A stretch of DNA of 64,000 bases from Deinococcus aquaticus (lineage in GTDB: Bacteria > Deinococcota > Deinococci > Deinococcales > Deinococcaceae): positions 34,198-98,197 of the forward strand of contig NZ_CP115168.1 in the NCBI RefSeq assembly GCF_028622095.1, written 5' to 3'. The notes under the pieces are model-generated. The model saw nothing but the letters and a program-made list of their open reading frames with translations. It searched no databases and was not told the origin of the DNA. Positions 17,028 through 26,220 of this stretch are shown piece by piece. The translations under genes were made by a program, and so were the position numbers. The number at the start of each line of letters is the position of its first letter. The first letter of the stretch is position 1.

Positions 17028-17636
17028 TCAGTTGAATTCTCTGCCTGCGAACGCGAAGCCGACGTTGCGGTTGTCGGGCAGCCAGAAGCACTCACCCTGC
17101 ACGGTGGTGACGGGATCCAGGCGCAGTACGCCCAGGGCGTCCGGGCCGTAGCCGTCATCAATGAAGTCCCGTGTGTACTGGTTGCGTTTGAGGCTGTCGA
17201 CGCAGGCCCACAGCTTCGCGCTGGTCGCGCGGCCCCGCGCGAGGTCCTGCATCCAGCCTGCGACGAGGTTGAGGCGGGTGGGCGTCCAGCGGTCCTGCAC
17301 CCGCACCGGCACGAAGGACACCTGCCCCAGGTGAAGCTGCCCGTTGAAGACGCCCAGGTCGTAGGAGAGCAGGAACGACTCTGCGCCGCGCGTGACGCGC
17401 AGGACGGTGGCGCCCTTCAGCAGGGTCTGAGCGTGCCCGGCGTGGAGGGCAGAGGGGGCGACCCGCACGCACCGGCCCGCACAGACGCGAGTTACCCAGG
17501 CCTGCAGGCTCTTCTGGGTGAGGGGCGTGAAGAGCGGGCCGTCGTTCCCCTGCGCCGACCCTATTCCGGTGGTGGCCAAGAGTGCGAGCATCGCACTCCG
17601 CCTGAATCCCGCTTGCACTGCCGTCCGGTTCTTCAT
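17028..17636 (-). CDS. secreted protein of unknown function, 202 aa
   Basis: The N-terminus has a basic start and a hydrophobic core (RRSAMLALLATTGIGSAQG), consistent with a signal peptide cleaved near residue 29. Cys pairs occur at 52 and 56 (VCAGRCVRV), and further Cys at about 144 and 183 (WACVDSL, GECFWL). The spacing resembles that of the convergent gene at 16453, hinting at a similar disulfide-stabilised fold. No family is recognised. Confidence 0.6.
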   Translation of the reverse strand: MKNRTAVQAGFRRSAMLALLATTGIGSAQGNDGPLFTPLTQKSLQAWVTRVCAGRCVRVAPSALHAGHAQTLLKGATVLRVTRGAESFLLSYDLGVFNGQLHLGQVSFVPVRVQDRWTPTRLNLVAGWMQDLARGRATSAKLWACVDSLKRNQYTRDFIDDGYGPDALGVLRLDPVTTVQGECFWLPDNRNVGFAFAGREFN

Positions 17637-17749
17637 GCCCGCAGGGTACCGGGCGCAGGTATGAAGGCCAGGGGTATCTGCGATCCCTGCTGTTGCCGAC
17701 GAGTATGAATCGGGGTCGCACTAGTGGATGACCACATGCATGACGATGG

Positions 17750-18379
17750 CTATTCACCGAAGTGGTAGTGGCGTTTGAGCTTGTCTCGTGCCGCTGATAT
17801 CGAGAACTGCCAATTCGCCCGCACAGACCGCGCGTTGCGGTCTGTTTCCCACGCCAGCAGTTCCGCCTCGACGGCATCCACACTGGCTAAGCGCTGCCCC
17901 AGACACTGTCGTTGCAGGACTGACCACTCCAGTTCCGCCATGTTGAGCCACGACGCATGTTTGGGCGTGTACACCCACTCGAAGCGTCGGCTCAGCCGAC
18001 GCGCCTCCTCGGCCGGGAGATGTTGATACAGCGCGGCTGGACTGTGCGTAGACAGCTGATCCAGCACCAGCACGATCGTGTCCGCTGCCGCGTACCGCAC
18101 GTCCAGCGCCTGGAGCTCCGCCGCGAACTCGGCGTTGCCTCGCCGTTCCGTGACCGTCACCGTGCGCTGACCCATCAGCGGTTCGAAGGCCACGAAGAAA
18201 TTCACCGTGCCACAGCGTTTGTATTCATGATCAACCCGTGCCGGGTGTCCCGGCACTGGTGGCAGTGGATCGCGCACGTGATCGAGCATCTGGTAGGACT
18301 TCTCGTCGAAGCAGATCACCGGCCGACGGGCATCGTAGGGCAGGGCGTAGGTGTCCAATACGGCTTCCATGCGCCACAC
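17750..18379 (-). CDS. IS630-family transposase, DDE part (copy 2)
   Basis: Same translated sequence as the frame at 10762-11391, with the CFDEKSYQ, LVLDQLSTHS and WLNMAELEWS catalytic motifs. It is joined to the HTH frame by the same A7 slippage site. Confidence 0.85.
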   Translation of the reverse strand: MWRMEAVLDTYALPYDARRPVICFDEKSYQMLDHVRDPLPPVPGHPARVDHEYKRCGTVNFFVAFEPLMGQRTVTVTERRGNAEFAAELQALDVRYAAADTIVLVLDQLSTHSPAALYQHLPAEEARRLSRRFEWVYTPKHASWLNMAELEWSVLQRQCLGQRLASVDAVEAELLAWETDRNARSVRANWQFSISAARDKLKRHYHFGE

Positions 18380-18390
18380 GAAGTCCGCGC

Positions 18391-18861
18391 CTACCTGGGC
18401 GACACACCAACTCTCGACCTGCCACGGCTTGAGGACGTTTTTTTCAGCGTACGCCGGACGGTTTCATCACTGATGCTGTCCACCACCCCCAGCGTCACCA
18501 GGCGATCAGCCAGCAACTGCATCGTCCAGGTTTCGCGTCCGACGGGCGCGGAGCACACTTCGGCAATGAGGATGGCCGTCCCATGAGCATTCAGTTTGGG
18601 CGGCTGTTTCGGCCGGGCCCTTTCGTACAGGGCGGCCTGAAGGCCGCCCTGTACGAACTTGCGCCGGATGGAGGCTACGGTCACGGTGCTGACCCCCACC
18701 CGCTCGGCGACGTCCCGATCCTTCAGTCCCTGGTCACTGAGCAGTAACAGGCGGGCGCGGGTCATGACCCGCGCACTGTGGACGCCTTTGCGGGTCATGT
18801 CTGTCAGTTCCTGCCGCTCGTTTGCCGTCAACACCACCACAAACTGTTTCTTTCGCCCCAT
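18391..18861 (-). CDS. IS630-family transposase, HTH part (copy 2)
   Basis: Same translated sequence as the frame at 11403-11873, carrying the DNA-binding helix-turn-helix LKDRDVAERVGVSTVTVASI. It ends in the out-of-frame tail after ETVRRTLKK. Confidence 0.85.
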   Translation of the reverse strand: MGRKKQFVVVLTANERQELTDMTRKGVHSARVMTRARLLLLSDQGLKDRDVAERVGVSTVTVASIRRKFVQGGLQAALYERARPKQPPKLNAHGTAILIAEVCSAPVGRETWTMQLLADRLVTLGVVDSISDETVRRTLKKTSSSRGRSRVGVSPR

Positions 18862-18900
18862 CCCTCAGCTTAGATCAAGCCAAGCCTGTGGTCATCCACT

Positions 18901-18962
18901 AGTTAACCCAATATTATTTGGACTGGTTAACCCAATATTCGGTGACTAGTTAACCCAATATT
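18901..18962. repeat. three iteron-like direct repeats
   Basis: GTTAACCCAATATT occurs at 18902-18915, 18926-18939 and 18949-18962, each preceded by A or G and by an ACT-G/A step, with a period of 23-24 bp. A weaker relative (AGTTAAGCCAAAA) is near 10704. Spacing of about two helical turns is typical of protein-binding iterons. The IS630 copy 2 inserted right at the first one. Confidence 0.65.
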
Positions 18963-18965
18963 ATT

Positions 18966-21629
18966 TCTGGACTGGGGCTAAATACACTAATTAACCGATC
19001 GGTCAGGGGTTTGGGGCCTTCATCCACCGCCCTGGGAACCCCGCTCGTCGGCTCTCTGATCGCCGCTGACCACCCTGCTGGGAACGATGCACCCGGCACC
19101 TCGCCTGGGCTGACCGGTGCGCGGCCTGCCAGGAGCAGGACCTGCACCGCCTCGCCCGGAACTCCTGGCGGTCCCGCGCAGGTCCAGATCGGTCTCTCGG
19201 TAGGCCCGGTTTCCCTCCCTTCGCGGCCTGCGGAACGCGCCTCGCGCACCTGTACCCAGATCGGGAACACAGCGGGTTTTGGAGGCTCGAAATCGCGCAC
19301 TTCGGCGGGTCATGTCGCGCACTCGTGACCCTCACTGGTCGCGCTTTCGGCAAGCACAGGTCACTGCATCGAGCGTCGATCTGACCACCTCAGATCCCGT
19401 CATCGAGTCGTCGCGCGACGGTCGCCAGACCCTCACTGGACACCCGGCCTCCCCCCTGCGGACCATCGCCCGCTAACCTCCAGGCACTGGTCACACCTCC
19501 CAACCTCGGCGTCACTCCCGTTCATGAGTCGCCCTTGCGCCTGAACATCAGGCCTCCTTCCGGCGTCACGGGTCAGTGGTTGAGAGAGGTCGGCGCTCCT
19601 TCGTCGGTGCTCTCGGGTCGCCCTTCGGTCTGGCAGTTCGCTGCACTTCCCCCTGCACTCCCGGCACCAGTGACCGTCACGCCTCGTCAGTCCTAGGCTG
19701 CCGTCACTGCTTCCTGAGTCGGTCACTCCGCCCGGCCGTCCCGTCACGGGACGCCCCGCCTCCCCTTCCCCCCTGGCCTTCCGAAGTCAGTGTCGGGTGA
19801 CACTGACCGTCCAGACCTCGCTGCAACTCCTGGTCCTGACCCTCGCCCCGGCCTGAAACTCCGGCTGCTTCGACGGGTCACGGGTCGCCCATTGAGAGAG
19901 GGCAGTCGTCATCCGCCACCGCTTCCGAGTCAGTCACAGGTCGCCTTCGAGTCTGGACATCCGCCTCACTTCCCCCTGCCAGTGGCCGTCACACGTCGCC
20001 AGTCCTGGGCCTCCGTCGCCGCTGTCAGTTCGGTCACTCGGCCCGGCCATCCCGTCACGGGACACCCTGCCTCCTCTTCGCCAGTGACCTTCCGCTGGTC
20101 CGTGAAGGGTGACGCTGCACCCCTGAACCCCGGCGCAACTCGCGGTCGTCACCCGCACCTCGGCCCGAACAGGGGGTGGACGGCTGGGCAGTGGAGAGGT
20201 GTCGGCGTCACCCGTCGCCGCTCTCAGACCGTGAAAGTCGGCGGCACTTCTGGCCCCAGTCGGCATCACGACTCGCCGGTCTGGGCTGCCACCCTCCTCC
20301 TCCGTTGCCCTTCTCGACTCGCCCTTCAGCCTGGAAAGCTGCCGCACTTCCGGCCGCCAGTCACCATCACTTCTGGTCAGTCCTGGGCCTCCGTCGTCGC
20401 TTCCAGGTCGGTCGCCCGGCAGGACTCGGGTGCTGCTGACTGTCCGAACGTCGCCGCAACTCGCGGTCACGAGACACCCTCGCACCTGAACATCCGGCCG
20501 CCTTTCGGCGTCACGGGTCAGCGGTTGAGAGGGGTCGGCGCTCCTCCGTCGCCGCTGCCGGATCGGTCACGGGTCGCCCTTCAACCGGGGAACCAGCTGC
20601 ACTTCTCCTCTGCCCTTCCGGCGTCAGTGGTCGCCACGGCCGGCTGGTTGGGTCAGTCACTCTGCCCTGGCCCCGGCTGTGGGGACGCTCCGCTTCTCCT
20701 TCTTCCCTGGCCTTCCAGGGTCAGTGTCGGGTGACGCTGACCCTCCGAACCCCGGCGCCGCTCGCCGTCGAGGTTCGCCCTTCGGTCTGGAAGTCTGCGG
20801 CACATCTCTTCGCACTCCCGTCACCAGTCGCCGTCACGTCACCCCAGTCCGGGGCTTCCGTCACTGCTTCCGGGTGGGTCACTCTGCCCCCGTCGCCCCT
20901 CGCCGGTCAGCTGTCCAGTCACCTCCCGTGGTCGGCTTCAGGTGACGCTGACCCTCCGAACCTCGGCGCCACTCGCGGTCATGGGTCGCCCTTCGGCGTG
21001 AACATATGGCCGCCTTCCAGCATCACAGGTCAGCAATTGAGAGAGGTTGGTGTCCCTCTGTCACTGCTTCCCGAGTCGGTCACACTGTCCCGATCCCCCT
21101 CCTTTCGTGACTTTCCGGGGTCAGTCTCGGGTGACGCTCACCCTCCGAACCTCTGTGCAACTCGCGGTCACGGGTCGCCCTTCGGTCTGGCAATCCGTTC
21201 CCCTTCCGACATCGGTCGGCGTCACGACTGGCCGGTCCAGGTGGCCACGTCGCTTCTCCATCGCCGCTTCTAGGTCGGTCACGCTACGCCGCCTTCCCCT
21301 CACGGGACGCCTGGTCTCCCGGCTCAGGTCGGTGCTCCCGCTGGTCGGTCACTGGTCACGAGTCACCGCCGACACCCGGTCATGGAACCCAACTCGCTCT
21401 GAATCACCCCTGCACTTCTGGCATCGGCAGTCGTCATCCGCCCTCACGGCTGGGCATCCTGCACCCCTTCCCGGCAGGTCGCACCGCCTCGCCGTTCGGC
21501 TCCCGGGTCGTCACGGGTTCGGGCATATCGCTGATCCGACCATGGGGCAGTTCGGAGGAGGTCGAAGATGCGGTGGAATAAGATGGAGGCGTCCCCGTCG
21601 GTGTGCTGTTCTTGTGTCATGACAGCTCA
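18966..21629. repeat. long degenerate tandem repeat region, no genes
   Basis: From about 19480 the plus strand is built from diverged copies of a unit of roughly 200-310 bp. Markers that recur in order are GGGTGACGCTGACCCTCCGA, GCAACTCGCGGTCACGGGTC, GCCCTTCGGTCTGG, CCAGTCGCCGTCACG-like and CACTGCTTCCGAGTCGGTCA. The first marker occurs near 19793, 20107, 20729, 20940 and 21129. Several long open frames cross the region, but they follow the repeats, have no ribosome-binding site or domain, and change frame between copies. I read this as non-coding. Confidence 0.6.
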
Positions 21630-21653
21630 AGAATGCCCCGTCGGGGGCATTCT
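21630..21653. terminator. hairpin, possible terminator
   Basis: AGAATGCCCC (21630-21639) and GGGGCATTCT (21644-21653) form a 10-bp stem with a GTCG loop. It sits at the end of the degenerate repeat field. Confidence 0.5.
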
Positions 21654-21697
21654 CATCAGTAGTGTCAGTCTCCCAGGCGGTGGACTTTGATCGACAG

Positions 21698-21736
21698 AAG
21701 ATGTGCGCGCCGTTCAGAGGACGGCGCGCACATCTT
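21698..21736 (-). terminator. strong hairpin downstream of the small membrane gene
   Basis: AAGATGTGCGCGCCGT (21698-21713) pairs exactly with 21721-21736 across a 7-base loop. On the minus strand it lies 10 bp after the stop of the gene ending at 21746 and is followed by a TCTTCTGTC stretch, so it is a plausible terminator. Confidence 0.6.
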
Positions 21737-21745
21737 GACTGCAGC

Positions 21746-21908
21746 TCAACGGTAAATATTGACCAAGTAATACATGGCGGCCAGATACCCCAACCACCCC
21801 AGGACTGCTAAACCCACGACCCCCACACCGGTCCTGACTGCGGCGCCCGCTCCACCAGAGCAGGATGCCCACAACGAAGGTGGCCAGGGCCAGGAGATGC
21901 GGATTCAT
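21746..21908 (-). pseudogene. small two-helix membrane protein, frameshifted
   Basis: The ATG at 21908 has a good GGAGG site seven bases upstream and opens MNPHLLALATFVVGILLWW, a clean transmembrane helix. After WWSG the zero frame turns into a sequence unlike a membrane protein. The neighbouring frame gives GAGAAVRTGVGVVGLAVLG, then WLGYLAAMYYLVNIYR and a stop at 21746, which is a natural second helix. A one-base change near 21840-21850 explains this, so the gene is probably broken or contains a sequencing error. The function is unknown. Confidence 0.55.
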
Positions 21909-21953
21909 TCAGGTGCCTCCATTAGCGCAGGGCCGAGATATTGCCACCAGCCA

Positions 21954-22053
21954 CCTGCGAAAGTCCCTCTGGCTCTCGAACCTGTGTCCGGATTCCTCCT
22001 CGCAGGCAGCAGAAGCGCGGAGATGGGGCAGTCTGAAGGTTCACTTTCGCAGG
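21954..22053. mobile_element. MITE-like element sharing termini with the adjacent IS5 element
   Basis: CCTGCGAAAGT at 21954 is inverted as ACTTTCGCAGG ending at 22053, giving a 100-bp element with no coding capacity. The same core (CCTGCGAAAGTC) forms both ends of the IS5-family element that starts 28 bp away, so the IS transposase could have moved it. Confidence 0.5.
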
Positions 22054-22080
22054 AAACCTATTATAGGATGCGCGCCAGTA

Positions 22081-22970
22081 GACCTCCTGCGAAAGTCACG
22101 CCACGTTGACAACGGTGCGGTTACATAGCGCCGCAATGAGATTGACGCGTAAAGAGAAGCGCCACCTCCGATGATGGTAAATGTTCTTCAGCACGCGGAA
22201 AATCTTCAGACACCGAATGACATGCTCGACCCGCCTGCGGGTCGACGCCAGTTCCCGGTTCTGCTGACGCTGTTCAGGGGTCAGCGGCGCTTTCTTCGTC
22301 GCTTTGTGCGGTGTCACCGAGTGACCGTGGTGCCGCCGAATACCCTGGTGGCCGGCATCGCCGATCAGCGCCGACTCTGGATGGATCTGGACGCCCGACT
22401 GCCAGAACAGGGTGAGGTCATGCATGGACCCGAAGGCGGTGGCGACGCACAGGATCATGCGGGTGGACACGTCGATCACGACCTGCGTTTTCAGGGCGTG
22501 TCGTTTCTTCTTGCCGCTGTACCAGCGGCGTTGTTAGCTGGTCGGCCGCTCACAGGGGGTTTCAGCGGCATCTACGGCGATGATCTGGAAGACGTTCTCT
22601 TCCCGTTTCAGGCTCTTGCGGCCAGGAAGTCTGAACTCTCCGCTCTGGATCAGGGCGGTTTCGACGCGTTCCACCGTGCGCTGCACGGTGGTTTCGTGAA
22701 TGTTCCAGTCGTGGCCGCGGTGAGCGAAGGTGCGGTATTCCCGCCAGAATTCGAGGGGGAGGAGGAGTTGCTGCGCAGTGTTGAGGGCGGGGGGTCGACC
22801 GGACTTTTTCTTGGAGCGTTCTCGCTAGTCCAGGACAAATTCCGTCTCGGCGAAGGTTTCGGGGTAGATCCCGGTGTGCCGTTTGAAGCGTGTGCGGTTC
22901 AGCTGTTGGAGGCGTTCCAGGCGATCGTGGCTCACTCACGCAGGGGAGCGGGGGACTTTCGCAGGAGGTC
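22081..22970 (-). mobile_element. IS5-family insertion sequence, decayed
   Basis: 890 bp with 17-bp perfect terminal inverted repeats (GACCTCCTGCGAAAGTC at 22081-22097 and its complement at 22954-22970). It is flanked by TA on both sides (22079-22080 and 22971-22972), a likely target duplication. The transposase on the minus strand has two in-frame stop codons. Confidence 0.85.
22096..22935 (-). pseudogene. IS5-family transposase with two in-frame stops
   Basis: From a GTG at 22935 a single frame can be read through: SHDRLERLQQLNRTRFKRHT at the start, FWREYRTFAHRGHDWNIHET in the middle, VIDVSTRMILCVATAFGSMH around a catalytic Asp, GDAGHQGIRRHHGH, and RRVEHVIRCLKIFRVLKNI at the DDE-Glu region. 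A TAG (after EFVLD, about 22827) and a TAA (after CERPTS, about 22535) interrupt it. A Trp or Lys codon is likely to have mutated at these points. The protein is a DDE_Tnp_4-type IS5 transposase and probably inactive. Confidence 0.85.
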
Positions 22971-23068
22971 TATTCTGCAAAGGCCCGACAACATCCAGGT
23001 GGGCGAGGAGATCTACCGCCTGATTGCTCAGCACCTCATCCGTCCCACCCACACAGGAGCATGAGCGC

Positions 23069-24304
23069 ATGTGGACTGCATCCTTCAGAAATTACCTCGC
23101 GCTGATCACCACAACCGGCATCAGCGCCGTCATGGCGGGGATCGCGCTGTCCTTCACGATCCTGGCCCTCACCGAATCACCCGCACTCCTGTCCATCAAC
23201 CTGGGGCTCTACTTCCTCCCGACGATCCTTTCACCCATCAGCGGTTCCATCGTGGACCGGTACTCGACCCGTCTGACGCTGGTGAGTTCAGTGGTCATCC
23301 GGGTCTTCCTGCTCGTCGCCTTCGCCCTGATTGCCCTCGCAGACGGTCAGAACCAGATTCCGCTGTTGCTCACGATTTCGCTGCTGATCGGCATTGTCAA
23401 ACTGCCCCACAGCCCAGGATTGCGTAAGGTCCTCACGGCTTCCGTCAACAAGACGAAAATGCTGGAGAGTAATGGGGTTGTCACGTCCTTCACCCAGACC
23501 GGCACCGCCATGAGCCTGCTGGCTTCCGGATTCCTGATTGAAGCCATCGGCCCCGCGCAGACCGTGCTGCTGGCGGCCGGGCTGTTCATGCTGACCAACG
23601 TGTTCATCTGGCTGGCCCCCAATGTCAGGCCTGATCCTTCATCGGCCCCGATCCGCCGGTTTGACCTGTCCGGCTACAGCTTGATCCTCCGCTCCCGGAC
23701 GCTGCTGGTGATGACGGTGACCGTCATTCTCGTGAGTCTGTTCTCAACGCCGGTTGAATCGCAGTTGCCGAAATTGATGATCGACTGGGGCTTCAATGCC
23801 AGGGGCTTCAGTCAGTTTCTGGTTGCCATGAGTGTGGGTGTCATCGCCAGCGGCCTCGTCATCAACAAATTCGGCAACCAGCTGAACCAGCGACTAACGA
23901 TCACGGCTGCCGTTGCACTGATCGCCCTGGTTTTCGTCGGGATTGCCTACGGGCACGGCACACTCCTGGCCATGCTGGGGTACGGTCTGACCTTCGGATT
24001 CGCGCAGTCCATCATCGAATCGTTCGTCTACGCCCATCTCCACTCCACCGTCGAGGAAAGCGTTCAGGGCCGGCTGTTCGCGGCAGTCACGGGTCTGGAC
24101 AGCCTCAGCACGTCCATCGGTTACCTCATCCTGGGCGGTGTCAGCAGCGTCGTATCCGGCTCCATCATCTTCGTGGCATGCGCTGTGATCATGCTCGTTG
24201 TGTTGCTGTACTGGGCCGTCGGGCGGCCTATGGATCACGACAAGGATCGGCTTGGGCTGCACGCAGAGGGTGACAAACGGTCGCGTGGACCGGAGTTGCA
24301 GTGA
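23069..24304 (+). CDS. MFS transporter, 411 aa
   Basis: Twelve-helix-type permease with hydrophobic segments spread along its length, for example ALITTTGISAVMAGIALSF, TLLVMTVTVILVSLFSTPV and SIIFVACAVIMLVVLLYWA. The motif-A-like GSIVDRYSTRL loop lies between helices 2 and 3, as in the MFS_3/MFS_1 drug and enterobactin exporters. The ATG at 23069 is preferred over a longer frame because it follows an AGGAG site at 23055 and starts just before the first helix. The substrate cannot be told from sequence. A short frame upstream was cut by the IS5 element. Confidence 0.85.
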   Translation: MWTASFRNYLALITTTGISAVMAGIALSFTILALTESPALLSINLGLYFLPTILSPISGSIVDRYSTRLTLVSSVVIRVFLLVAFALIALADGQNQIPLLLTISLLIGIVKLPHSPGLRKVLTASVNKTKMLESNGVVTSFTQTGTAMSLLASGFLIEAIGPAQTVLLAAGLFMLTNVFIWLAPNVRPDPSSAPIRRFDLSGYSLILRSRTLLVMTVTVILVSLFSTPVESQLPKLMIDWGFNARGFSQFLVAMSVGVIASGLVINKFGNQLNQRLTITAAVALIALVFVGIAYGHGTLLAMLGYGLTFGFAQSIIESFVYAHLHSTVEESVQGRLFAAVTGLDSLSTSIGYLILGGVSSVVSGSIIFVACAVIMLVVLLYWAVGRPMDHDKDRLGLHAEGDKRSRGPELQ

Positions 24305-24580
24305 AGCGCAGCATCTTCCTGGCGAAATCATGTTGTGAAATGGCAGCGTAGAGCAATGGAGTTCCGTGATGTTCTGCAGCCGGTCGCCGAGAAAGGTTTC
24401 CTGCAGTCCTGCGGCAAAAACCCGTGACCCTGCATGAGGGCTGGGCAACACATGGCCTATGAGACCCGCGCTGCGTCGGGAGGCCCGTAAACCCTCTGGC
24501 GTTGTCTTCCGTCTCTGTTGGGGCATCGCGGCTGGTCAGTTGTGCTTGTGGATGGACAGCCCACCCGCTACGTTGACTTC

Positions 24581-25816
24581 ATGTTGCGTCTGTCGCTGGT
24601 GGGAATGGGTCTGCTGCTGTCTGCCTGTGGTGGGGTAGGGCATCCAGGGAATCTGCATGACGCCGTGACCGGTCAGCCCATCAGCATTCCCAGCCTGACG
24701 ACCGCCTGGGAGTTGCCGAGCGTCTATCAGGACGCGTTCGCACCTGCGTTCTTCCACAACGACCGACTGTTCACCGTGGCGGACGACGAGACGGCCCTGA
24801 ACGCCTTCGACGTGGCCGCCCGGAAGGTCACCTGGAGTTACGGCAATATCCCCAACGTCCCGGTCGGGTCCGGTGCGAGCGTCATCAGCGCTGGACAGCG
24901 CTTGATCGAGTACAACGAGGGCGACCGTATCCGCGTGTGGGGGCCGGACATGACCCTCCAGCACACCCTGACCCTGCCCGCCGCCTACCACAAGAAAGGC
25001 ATCCGCTGGGGACTCGAAGGCATGCGGCAGGTCGGTGACCTCGCCATACTGCTGGTCAAGGAAGGCGTCGTCGCGTACCGCATCCCGGACCTGCTGGCCG
25101 GGCGGCTAGACCCGGTGTGGGATCACCAGTACCCGCAGGGCGAGACCACCAATCAGCATCTGGCGATTGGGGTAGCGGTCAGTGCGGAGCATGACCTCGT
25201 GGTGTACGGGATCTCCGATTACGATGACGGCCCGAAACGCCTGAGCCGGACCACCCTGCATGCGGTCACGGCGAGCACGGGCGCGCGGCGGTGGGAGAAG
25301 GAGATGGACCGCATGGACGGTGCGCTGCTGCTGTGGACGGCACTGGATATCGAGAAGGACACCATCGTGGCGCTGGAAACGGCGAGCGCGGAACTGAGCG
25401 CCCTGAACCTTGACGGGACGGAACGCTGGAAGGTGCCGCGCGCCCTGTGCCCGAACGGCGGGACGACACTGATGGTGGACGTGAGCGCCGAGGACGGTCA
25501 GGTGTACCCGACGCCGAACGGGGACGCCTGCCAGAACGCCTATGACCTTCAGACTGGGGCGCTGAAGTGGACGTTCTACCCGCCGAGGGAGAATGCGTTC
25601 TCGTTCGGCGGTCGGCCGCTGATCGTGCGGGGCGTGGCGTACCTGAGTAACGGCTACCTGTTCGCGGTGGACACGCGGGACGGGAAGGTGCTGGCGCGGA
25701 GCGCGAAGAGTAATCCACGGGCGACGCGGCGGAGCAGCACGCCGCTGCTGGAACCGGGAACGGGGAACATCGTGCAGCTGGGTGAGGATGCCGTCGCTTA
25801 CCGCCCGGTACGTTGA
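24581..25816 (+). CDS. PQQ-like beta-propeller lipoprotein, 411 aa
   Basis: A lipoprotein signal (LRLSLVGMGLLLSACGG, lipobox LSAC at 14-17) is followed by repeated blades of a PQQ/quinoprotein-like propeller: DDETALNAFDVAARKVTWSY, LHAVTASTGARRWEKEMD, LSALNLDGTERWKV, AYDLQTGALKWTFYPP and LFAVDTRDGKVLAR. This is the BamB/PQQ_2 repeat pattern. Export and attachment to the envelope are likely. The family serves as a scaffold, and no catalytic PQQ dehydrogenase residues are evident. The ATG at 24581 begins the signal peptide. Confidence 0.85.
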   Translation: MLRLSLVGMGLLLSACGGVGHPGNLHDAVTGQPISIPSLTTAWELPSVYQDAFAPAFFHNDRLFTVADDETALNAFDVAARKVTWSYGNIPNVPVGSGASVISAGQRLIEYNEGDRIRVWGPDMTLQHTLTLPAAYHKKGIRWGLEGMRQVGDLAILLVKEGVVAYRIPDLLAGRLDPVWDHQYPQGETTNQHLAIGVAVSAEHDLVVYGISDYDDGPKRLSRTTLHAVTASTGARRWEKEMDRMDGALLLWTALDIEKDTIVALETASAELSALNLDGTERWKVPRALCPNGGTTLMVDVSAEDGQVYPTPNGDACQNAYDLQTGALKWTFYPPRENAFSFGGRPLIVRGVAYLSNGYLFAVDTRDGKVLARSAKSNPRATRRSSTPLLEPGTGNIVQLGEDAVAYRPVR

Positions 25817-26220
25817 GGAAAAGGAATTACTGGTAGGGATCTCAAAATATATTGCGCCATATATGGCAAACAGGGGGATTTAGAAGACCCCTGATTCGAC
25901 CGTCGTTCATCGGCACGGATGAAAGAGCGTCCCTGTAATCTCATTCGAATCTCCCCCTACCCAGGCTTAAGCAGGGGCGTGAGCGGGATGGAAGTAGTGC
26001 AATACGGATTCATATACTCCTGAATAAAAAGAGAGGGGGTAGTTGGAATATGGGATCCTCTCAAATATTGGCCCGAAAAATCGGTTTTTACCGTTTCAGT
26101 GCGTCCCAGACGACATTTTACGGCCTCCCTCACCAGAACGTCAACAAGGCACCCCTGAACGGAATTGAGGACCTGCGTACCCCGGATTTCAGGAACGCCT
26201 TTTCACACTAATAATTGTTA
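25817..26220. other. AT-rich intergenic stretch
   Basis: No gene is seen. It is lower in GC than its surroundings and leads into a small degenerate CRISPR array. A weak inverted pair ACTAA/TTAGT is at about 26207-26222. Confidence 0.4.

Larger units (their letters stand above)
17724..18899 (-). mobile_element. IS630-family insertion sequence, copy 2
   Basis: 1176 bp, matching the copy at 10736-11911 throughout its length as far as compared, with the same termini and flanking CTAG (TA at 17722-17723 and 18900-18901). The pair brackets 5.8 kb with the amino acid transporter operon, so the whole could move as a composite element. Confidence 0.9.

Noticed and set aside
19790..20734. 314-aa plus-strand open frame
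   Set aside because: Lies in the degenerate repeat field, has no ribosome-binding site or domain, and the repeats shift frame from copy to copy.
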